DNA from: JBAYVY01 sp041674345
Lineage (GTDB): Bacteria > Planctomycetota > Phycisphaerae > Phycisphaerales > Zrk34
Assembly: GCA_041674345.1 (NCBI GenBank)
Contig: JBAYVY010000096.1
Coordinates: 1 to 10,769, forward strand
DNA length: 10,769 bases
Direction: 5' to 3'
Positions 6,869-10,769 of this stretch are shown piece after piece. The position numbers and the translations under genes are program-made. Every line of letters begins with the position of its first letter. The stretch's first letter is position 1. The notes beneath the pieces were generated by a model that had not been told where the DNA came from, made no database searches, and worked only from the letters and a program-made list of their open reading frames with translations.

Positions 6869-7780
6869 TCACGATTCCATCACTTTCACTTTGCTCAAAT
6901 CCATTTCGCCCATGCCCATGTTGAACGCCGCGACGGTGGAGGGTATTGCATCCGGCTTCTTGCCGAACAGCGTTGTCGCATAAGCGTCCGCCGCGACCGG
7001 GTCCGCCGAGGCGATCACCGTGTCCAGCACCTTCACATCGTCCAGGTTCCCGCCCTGCGGGCCGTGGGCCGTCAGTATCCGCGTCGCGTCGATCACCGTC
7101 AGCTTGCACGGTATCACCGTGTTGATGTCCGCCAGTTTCTGCCCCATCTCCTGGTGAATCTTTCCCCGGTTGCCGTTGAGAATGCCCATCGTGTTCTTCA
7201 AACCCAGCGTCAGCGTGGCCCCGCTGTGATGCTTGGCGATCGGCGCGTTGATGTAGCAGTCGCACTCGATGGCCTCCCGATAAAACTCCCATTCGGTGAC
7301 GGCTTTTCCCTTCGCTATTTTCACCGGCATCCACTTTCGATTGTCGATGAACTCGCACACCGCCCGCGCGTCGCCGATGTCATCCACCGCCTTTTGAATC
7401 CCGCTGTTCACATAGCATCGCTTGGGATCATTGCAGGAACGGTCGAACACACGCACCTGTTTCGCTCCCGCGTCCAGCGCCAGTTTCACCAGCGTCACCA
7501 CGACGATCGGATGCGTGTTGGCCGCCTGGTCCACGTTGCGGTCCCATCCGATGTTCGGCTTGACCACCACCTTGTCCCCCTTCGACACAAACTTGCCGAT
7601 GCCCCCCAGGTCGGCGATCACCTTCTCGACGAGCTTGGCGTACTCCTTGCCACGCGCCACGGCCACGACGCTTTGACTTCCGGGGGCCGCCGCATGCGCG
7701 GTCAAATCAAATGTCGGTATGACCATCGCCCCGGCCGAAAACGCAGCGAGTTGCTGAAGAAACCGACGACGACTGTTCAT
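6869..7780 (-). CDS. Tat-exported DUF362-family protein
   Basis: The protein has 303 residues. ATG at 7780 is supported by AAGGAG (7787-7792) 6 bases upstream. The twin-arginine signal NSRRRFLQQ with a hydrophobic stretch and AHA cleavage site is at 2-31. DUF362 features follow: VVVKPNIGW (71-79), KHHSGATLTLGLKNTMG (183-199), IDATRILTAHGPQGG (230-244) and IASADPVAADAYA (256-268). The family often carries its own 4Fe-4S domain. Here that domain is absent and the next gene is a polyferredoxin, so the two products may work together in the periplasm. The biochemical role of DUF362 is not settled. A dodecamer at 7676-7687 codes APGS just after the signal peptide. Confidence 0.85.
   Translation of the reverse strand: MNSRRRFLQQLAAFSAGAMVIPTFDLTAHAAAPGSQSVVAVARGKEYAKLVEKVIADLGGIGKFVSKGDKVVVKPNIGWDRNVDQAANTHPIVVVTLVKLALDAGAKQVRVFDRSCNDPKRCYVNSGIQKAVDDIGDARAVCEFIDNRKWMPVKIAKGKAVTEWEFYREAIECDCYINAPIAKHHSGATLTLGLKNTMGILNGNRGKIHQEMGQKLADINTVIPCKLTVIDATRILTAHGPQGGNLDDVKVLDTVIASADPVAADAYATTLFGKKPDAIPSTVAAFNMGMGEMDLSKVKVMES
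7676..7687. repeat. Single dodecamer inside the DUF362 gene
   Basis: ACTTCCGGGGGC is read on the minus strand as GCCCCCGGAAGT, coding APGS (32-35), immediately after the predicted signal cleavage site. Confidence 0.75.
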
Positions 7781-7810
7781 GGGATTCTCCTTGTTCGCAA
7801 ATACAAGACA

Positions 7811-7839
7811 ATTTTATCCGCTTTATCGGCGAATTACCA
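7811..7839 (-). promoter_or_regulatory. Possible promoter for the DUF362-polyferredoxin operon
   Basis: On the minus strand, TGGTAA and TAAAAT are spaced by 17 bases, about 30 bases upstream of the DUF362 start. The -35 match is weak. A direct repeat GATAAA-GCG-GATAAA overlaps the region. Confidence 0.25.
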
Positions 7840-7874
7840 GAAAAAACGGGTGAATTGAAAAGACACCAAGCGGC

Positions 7875-7900
7875 AAGATAAAAGCAAGATAAAAGCAAGA
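7875..7900. repeat. Two tandem 11-base units
   Basis: AAGATAAAAGC occurs at 7875-7885 and 7886-7896, followed by AAGA. It lies in the gap between the amidotransferase and DUF362 genes. Confidence 0.75.
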
Positions 7901-7908
7901 ACGGATTG

Positions 7909-8037
7909 AACCAAGAGGCACAGAGACACGGAGAAAAAGGCAAAAGATCAAAACAGCATGACATGCCGATCGCGCGGCCGGATATTTTGCTTTTCTGCTC
8001 TTTCGTTTTCATTCTCTGCGTCTCTGTGCCTTGTGGT
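7909..8037. repeat. Inverted GCACAGAGACACGGAG-type repeat after the amidotransferase gene
   Basis: The left arm at about 7909-7949 (AACCAAGAGGCACAGAGACA and onward) pairs with the right arm at about 8000-8037 (its end reads CTCTGTGCCTTGTGGTT). Arms match well over the first 25 bases and then degrade. The arm touches the amidotransferase stop codon (8038-8040). Similar CACAGAGACACAGAG words are common intergenic repeats in environmental bacteria. With the 11-base repeat and candidate promoter it fills the 7781-8037 gap. Confidence 0.85.
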
Positions 8038-8811
8038 TTATTTTCTTTGGTTTTTCCCCTTCGCCGCCGCGATCAGCGCATCGAACAGGTGTTGGCCCAT
8101 CGACGAGTCGGCGGTGCGTTCGGGGTGCCATTGCACGCCGAGGTAGAAACGGGGGGCGGAAGAACCCGAGGCGGCGCCCCCGGAAGCAACGCCCCCGGAA
8201 GCAACGCCCCCGGAAATTCGCTCCGCCTCGGCTTGCGGCGAATCGACGGCTTCAATGACACCGCCGGGGCCGGTGGCGCAGATGCGCAGCTTGCCGGGGG
8301 TGCCGGGCGATGCGACGGACTGGTGATGATGCGAATGCACCGTCGCGCTGTCGGGCAGCACGTGCGGCCCGGCGACGCAGCGCGTCACGACATGCTCCGT
8401 GTTGCGATGCGTCTTCAGCGATTCATCATCGAGATGTTGAATCAATTTCCCGCCGTGGTGCAGGCACATCAACTGCATGCCGAGGCAGATGCCGAGTACG
8501 GGGTGCGATGTGTGATCGAGAGCCGCGATCAGCGCCAGTTCGTAGCGTTGACGCAGCGGGTCCATGATGGTCGCGGCGGGGTGGTTGGGTTGGCCGAACG
8601 ATGTCATGTCGGGATCGTCGCCGCCGGTGAGAACGATGCCATCGCACAATCGCAATTGTTCGTCGATGGCATCGGGAATGTGGGGCAGCAGGATGGGGTT
8701 GCCGCCGGCGAGCCAAACGGCATCGGTGTAGGTGCGAGCCAGCATTTGCCGAACGCGCGGAGCGGTGGGGCGTTCGACGGTGTCGCAGGTGAGGCCGATG
8801 GTGGGGCGCAT
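8038..8811 (-). CDS. Class I glutamine amidotransferase, PuuD-like (peptidase C26)
   Basis: The protein has 257 residues from ATG 8811. This start is preferred because MRPTIGLTCD is where the family begins; an ATG 30 bases upstream (8841) lies in repeat DNA, and neither has a clear ribosome site. The fold signature is LTGGDDPD (61-68), GICLGMQL (107-114) with the catalytic Cys109, and GVQWHPE (225-231) with His229 and Glu231. PuuD-type enzymes hydrolyse gamma-glutamyl-GABA or related gamma-glutamyl amides in the cytoplasm. The substrate here is unknown, since no putrescine genes are nearby. Residues 199-217 are an SGGVA-type triplet coded by tandem dodecamers, inserted in the loop before the catalytic His strand. 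The active-site residues remain intact, so it may be functional. Confidence 0.85.
   Translation of the reverse strand: MRPTIGLTCDTVERPTAPRVRQMLARTYTDAVWLAGGNPILLPHIPDAIDEQLRLCDGIVLTGGDDPDMTSFGQPNHPAATIMDPLRQRYELALIAALDHTSHPVLGICLGMQLMCLHHGGKLIQHLDDESLKTHRNTEHVVTRCVAGPHVLPDSATVHSHHHQSVASPGTPGKLRICATGPGGVIEAVDSPQAEAERISGGVASGGVASGGAASGSSAPRFYLGVQWHPERTADSSMGQHLFDALIAAAKGKNQRK
8177..8215. repeat. Tandem triplet of dodecamers, 15-base period, inside the amidotransferase gene
   Basis: CCCCCGGAAG cores start at 8177, 8192 and 8207; the third is cut to CCCCCGGAA. Each 15-base period adds five residues (SGGVA) and so keeps the frame. Confidence 0.9.
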
Positions 8812-8826
8812 GGAAGAATTGTAGCG

Positions 8827-8925
8827 ATGTTCAATGTTCAATGTTCAATGTGAAAGAGGACACGGCCACGTCGTGTACGGGTCTGCATGACATTGCACAT
8901 CGCACATTGCACATTGCACATCGTT
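8827..8925. repeat. Inverted pair of heptamer arrays between divergent genes
   Basis: The left array at 8827-8851 is three ATGTTCA units plus ATGT. The right array at 8891-8925 is CATTGCA, CATCGCA, CATTGCA, CATTGCA, CATCGTT. The arms pair with about one mismatch per unit. The loop contains a small CACG...CGTG stem. The rest of the 8812-9060 gap shows no confident promoter. Confidence 0.88.
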
Positions 8926-9060
8926 ACAACCCTCACAGATCGCCCCGATTCGCCGGTCGTTGTCCGTCGCGTGTCTGGGTCCGGCGGGGTTATATCGGTT
9001 GCTTGATCGAACCGTTGATCCAGGGTGTTCGGCAATCAGGCGGATCAACGGAGTTGTGCC

Positions 9061-9510
9061 ATGCGTAAGTCGATCAGGTTGGCGATAGCGGTCTGGTGGA
9101 CGGTCGGATTGGGGGGTCTGACGCGGGCGGACATTGCGTTGCCGGACGATCCCGGCCAGTCGTATTTGTCGGACGTCCGCCCGTCGGTCCATATCGGTCT
9201 GCTTTCGCAACAGGAACACCAACAACTACTGTCGCTGCTGGGCGAACGCACCTTGTGCGTGATCGGCGAACCCCCGCCCCCGGAAGTGATGCCTCCTCTT
9301 TCCTCGAAACCCGAAACTCGAAACCCGAAACTCCCTCTCTCGTCCCCTTCCCCGGAAGTTTGGAAAGTCGCGGAACTTCCGGGGGCGGGGGTTTCGACCG
9401 AGCCGCTGCGTGTGCCCGAACCGGGCATGTTCGCGCTGCTGCTGCTGGGTGGGGCGGCGGTACTCGGTTTCGGCCGCCCCCGGAAGTTTCATCCCGCACG
9501 TTCGGCTTGA
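9061..9510 (+). CDS. Small PEP-CTERM protein, largely repeat-derived
   Basis: The protein has 149 residues. ATG at 9061 is supported by CGGAG (9049-9053) 7 bases upstream. A signal peptide (RKSIRLAIAVWWTVGLGGL, then TRA|D) occupies 1-23. Residues 24-70 look like native sequence with no family I recognise. Residues about 71-112 are coded by composite repeat 3 and are proline-rich (PPPPEV, SKPETRNPK, ELPGAGV). The tail VPEPGMFALLLLGGAAVL then RPRK (118-142) is a PEP-CTERM sorting motif, and part of its basic end is coded by another dodecamer. As the native part is only about 50 residues, it may be a decayed or repeat-invaded paralogue of the PEP-CTERM protein at 1002. A Fur-type operator begins 7 bases after its stop. 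Confidence 0.7.
   Translation: MRKSIRLAIAVWWTVGLGGLTRADIALPDDPGQSYLSDVRPSVHIGLLSQQEHQQLLSLLGERTLCVIGEPPPPEVMPPLSSKPETRNPKLPLSSPSPEVWKVAELPGAGVSTEPLRVPEPGMFALLLLGGAAVLGFGRPRKFHPARSA
9277..9391. repeat. Composite repeat 3: three dodecamers with a CTCGAAA/CCCGAAA array
   Basis: Dodecamers are at 9277-9287 and 9350-9359 (CCCCGGAAGT strand) and 9375-9391 (ACTTCCGGGGGCGGGGG, inverted). Heptamers CTCGAAA, CCCGAAA, CTCGAAA, CCCGAAA lie at 9303-9330. The layout and heptamer units match composite repeat 1 at 113-218, over 9 kb away. Confidence 0.88.
9477..9487. repeat. Single dodecamer in the PEP-CTERM tail
   Basis: CCCCCGGAAGT is read in a different frame from most copies, as RPRKF, and supplies the basic residues after the membrane segment. 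Confidence 0.75.
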
Positions 9511-9535
9511 TTCGATAATGATAATGCGTTATCAT
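9507..9535 (+). promoter_or_regulatory. Promoter of the Fur-family gene, overlapped by its operator
   Basis: TTGATT (9507-9512) and TATCAT (9530-9535) are spaced by 17 bases and overlap the palindrome at 9517-9536. Repressor binding would block RNA polymerase. Confidence 0.5.
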
Positions 9536-9536
9536 T
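9517..9536. promoter_or_regulatory. Fur/Zur-type operator
   Basis: Perfect 8-base arms AATGATAA and TTATCATT flank TGCG. The bases from 9514 (GATAATGATAAT) equal the first 12 of the E. coli Fur box consensus. Placement directly before a Fur-family gene suggests metal-dependent autoregulation. Fur and Zur boxes are too similar to tell apart here. Confidence 0.75.
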
Positions 9537-9579
9537 TTGATGTCACGGGCCGCGGCCCGGAAGGAAAGAGAGAGCCATC

Positions 9580-9984
9580 ATGGATCGTCAGACGGCACAA
9601 CGGCAAGCGATACGCGGGGTGTTTGAATCGGCGGCCCGACCGCTGGGGCCGATCGAAGTGATGAACCTGACCCGAAAACTTCCGGGGCAATTTCCGGGGC
9701 AACTTCCGGGGGCGGGGGTGGGTCAGGCGACGGTGTATCGCACGATCAAGGCGTTACTGGCCGAGGGTTGGTTGAAGGCGGTGGACGTGCCGGGCGAGCC
9801 GCAGCGGTATGAACGGTCGGGGTTGGCGCATCATCATCATTTTCGTTGTCGGGTATGTGATCGGGTGTTTGATTTGGAAGGATGCGCGTTGGATGGAATG
9901 CACGTGCATCTGCCGCGTGGTTTTCGGATGGACGATCACGAATTATGGATTTACGGGCGGTGCAAAAATTGCCGCGCAGCGTGA
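9580..9984 (+). CDS. Fur-family metal-responsive repressor (Fur or Zur)
   Basis: The protein has 134 residues. ATG 9580 is preceded by GAGAG about 6 bases upstream. The winged-helix DNA-binding part is at 1-75, with the recognition segment QATVYRTIKALLAEG (49-63). The metal-binding part has HHHHFRC..C (84-93), MDDHELWIYG (117-126) and CKNC (128-131), giving the two CxxC zinc sites of the family. Such proteins bind DNA when loaded with Fe or Zn and shut off uptake genes. The loop before the recognition helix (34-47, LPGQFPGQLPGAGV) is enlarged by about eight residues relative to typical Fur proteins and is coded by three tandem dodecamers. Its own operator lies 44 bases upstream. The following exported protein and prepilin-like gene may be in the same transcription unit. 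Whether it is Fur or Zur cannot be decided from the sequence. Confidence 0.88.
   Translation: MDRQTAQRQAIRGVFESAARPLGPIEVMNLTRKLPGQFPGQLPGAGVGQATVYRTIKALLAEGWLKAVDVPGEPQRYERSGLAHHHHFRCRVCDRVFDLEGCALDGMHVHLPRGFRMDDHELWIYGRCKNCRAA
9678..9718. repeat. Tandem triplet of dodecamers, 12-base period, inside the Fur-family gene
   Basis: ACTTCCGGGGC starts at 9678, ATTTCCGGGGC at 9690 and ACTTCCGGGGGC at 9702, followed by GGGGG. Each period adds four residues (LPGQ, FPGQ, LPGA), so the frame is kept. Confidence 0.9.
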
Positions 9985-9999
9985 GGGCGGCTTGCGGGA

Positions 10000-10104
10000 T
10001 GCGCTGTGCGGTGTGCGGCGAGAGTGTCTCTTCCGCACCCCGCACCCCGCACCCCGCACCCCGCACCCTGAACCCTGAACCCTGAACCCTGAACCCTGAA
10101 CCCT
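10000..10104. repeat. Ten-unit heptamer array with a degenerate inverted arm, ending at a start codon
   Basis: GCACCCC occurs four times (10035-10062), GCACCCT once, and GAACCCT five times (10070-10104): 70 bases, exactly ten units. A degenerate arm of complementary sense (TGCGCTG, TGCGGTG, TGCGGCG) lies at 10000-10020, shortly after the repressor stop. The array abuts the ATG at 10105 with no base between. Confidence 0.9.
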
Positions 10105-10407
10105 ATGAATTTTCCCCGTTTCCTGCGACTGATGCTTCTGTTGGTGATGCTGCTGATCGGCGGCGGCGTCGCCGGGGCGGCGCATTTGTCGCAGGAACAC
10201 CGCGAACACCCCGGCCAGGTTCACGACACCGACCACTGCCCCCGGTGCTTTTTCCTGATGCACGGCCAGGCGCGACCGGCCGCGCCGACGCTCGGCGTCG
10301 CGTTCATCGCCGCCGTCACGTTCACCCCGCCGGTTCGACCGATTCCTGTCCACGCCTGTCCGGTTCGCACATCCCATCACGCGCGCGCCCCTCCCCTGGC
10401 CGGCTGA
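10105..10407 (+). CDS. Small exported DUF2946-like protein
   Basis: The protein has 100 residues. A signal peptide or membrane anchor, FLRLMLLLVMLLIGGGVAGAA, occupies 6-26. A His- and Cys-rich centre (HREH, HDTDHCPRCFFLMH, 32-53) and a second Cys at 85 suggest metal or thiol chemistry. The end ARAPPLAG recalls the RxPP tail of DUF2946 proteins. I judge this likeness by eye and it is uncertain. No ribosome site precedes the ATG because the heptamer array ends right at it, so translation may be leaderless-like or depend on an internal start. Downstream of a Fur-family repressor, a metal-linked role is plausible but unproven. Confidence 0.55.
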   Translation: MNFPRFLRLMLLLVMLLIGGGVAGAAHLSQEHREHPGQVHDTDHCPRCFFLMHGQARPAAPTLGVAFIAAVTFTPPVRPIPVHACPVRTSHHARAPPLAG

Positions 10408-10443
10408 TCCCTTGTTCTCATCGTGATCCGTAGCGGTTTTCCT

Positions 10444-10462
10444 CGCAGTGATTGTCACTGCG
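10444..10462. promoter_or_regulatory. Perfect 8-base palindrome upstream of the prepilin-like gene
   Basis: CGCAGTGA and TCACTGCG flank TTG. It lies in the 74-base gap between the DUF2946-like and prepilin-like genes, 20 bases before the start codon. There is no T-tract. It could be an operator or an mRNA hairpin; it does not look like the Fur-type box at 9517. Confidence 0.4.
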
Positions 10463-10481
10463 CGTGAAGGGAGCGTGCGCC

Positions 10482-10769
10482 ATGCGCGTGCGGAACGGTT
10501 TGACGTTGGTTGAATTGCTTGTGGTGGTTGGGATCATCGCGTTGTTGCTCGGCATCCTGTTGCCGGCGTTGGGCAAGGCGCGGCTGGCCGCGAAGGCGGC
10601 GGTCGATCTGGCCAACATCCACAACCTCGAACAGGCGCACTGGATGTACATGCTGGACAATAACGGCGCGTTCATCCGCGTGGGGCTGGCGCACGGCGGG
10701 ATGCACACCGATGAACAGAGCATGTGGCTGACCACGTTGTCCCTGTATTGGGGTAACCACACGCACGAC
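10482..10769 (+). CDS. Type IV prepilin-like (type II secretion pseudopilin-like) protein, 3' end beyond the window
   Basis: The visible part is 96 residues and stays open at the window end. ATG 10482 is supported by AAGGGAG (10467-10473) 8 bases upstream. The prepilin peptidase site lies after Gly6 in RVRNG|LTLVE, with the key Glu at +5, followed by a hydrophobic helix of about 20 residues ending in LLPALGKAR (26-34). This is the N-methylation/cleavage motif common in the many planctomycete pseudopilin-like proteins, often linked to surface filaments or secretion. The later part (AHWMYMLDNNGAF) is not distinctive. It is possibly read with the genes from 9580 onward. Confidence 0.8.
   Translation, partial: MRVRNGLTLVELLVVVGIIALLLGILLPALGKARLAAKAAVDLANIHNLEQAHWMYMLDNNGAFIRVGLAHGGMHTDEQSMWLTTLSLYWGNHTHD

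Noticed and set aside
6857..7858. A 333-codon plus-strand frame opposite the DUF362 gene
   Set aside because: It is His/Arg-rich, has no recognisable domain, and is fully antisense to a DUF362 gene with a Tat signal and good ribosome site.
8812..8841. Upstream start of the amidotransferase at ATG 8841
   Set aside because: The extra ten residues are coded by the heptamer array, and the family's conserved start matches the ATG at 8811.
9555..9564. GCCCGGAAGG before the Fur-family gene as another dodecamer copy
   Set aside because: It lacks the full CCCCGGAA core, so it was not counted.

Overview
The window looks like chromosomal DNA from a GC-rich Planctomycetota bacterium, most plausibly of the Phycisphaerae. 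This is inferred from two proteins with PEP-CTERM sorting tails, a planctomycete-style type IV prepilin start (GLTLVELLVVVGIIALLLGILLPAL), a DUF362/polyferredoxin pair, and intergenic repeats of the GAATGAC type. No rRNA, tRNA or CRISPR array is visible.

Layout. Positions 1-105 look like the end of an insertion sequence. It abuts a truncated FkbM-like methyltransferase on the minus strand (63-479). After a 520-base region with a repeat palindrome, a candidate promoter and a long leader comes a secreted PEP-CTERM protein (1002-1682) with an intrinsic terminator. Next are an orphan ParA ATPase (1915-2799) and a VanZ-MurJ fusion (2929-4995), both on the plus strand. Convergent to these, on the minus strand, are a membrane polyferredoxin (NapH-like plus NapG/MauM-like, 5140-6768), a Tat-exported DUF362 protein (6869-7780) and a class I glutamine amidotransferase of the PuuD type (8038-8811). 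Divergent from the amidotransferase is a second, small PEP-CTERM protein (9061-9510). It is followed by a Fur/Zur-family repressor with its own operator (9580-9984), a short DUF2946-like exported protein (10105-10407) and a prepilin-like protein that runs off the end (10482-10769).

The most unusual content is repetitive DNA at two scales. (1) A dodecamer, GCCCCCGGAAGT (reverse ACTTCCGGGGGC), occurs about 19 times by its 8-base core. Every copy lies inside a predicted reading frame without breaking it, and the encoded peptide differs from place to place (LPGA, SGGV, APGS, PPEV, RPRK). In the repressor and the amidotransferase it has expanded into in-frame triplets. (2) Short tandem arrays, mostly with a 7-base period but with a different unit at each site, fill almost every intergenic gap. 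They usually form inverted pairs and often begin at or within a few bases of a stop codon. At three loci a heptamer array is bracketed by two dodecamers, which suggests one composite element. I see no gene in the window that obviously drives either repeat.

Functionally, the ParA and VanZ-MurJ genes point to cell-envelope or localisation roles, the DUF362/polyferredoxin pair to periplasmic electron transfer, and the Fur-family cluster to metal-responsive expression. These links are inferred from family and gene order only.
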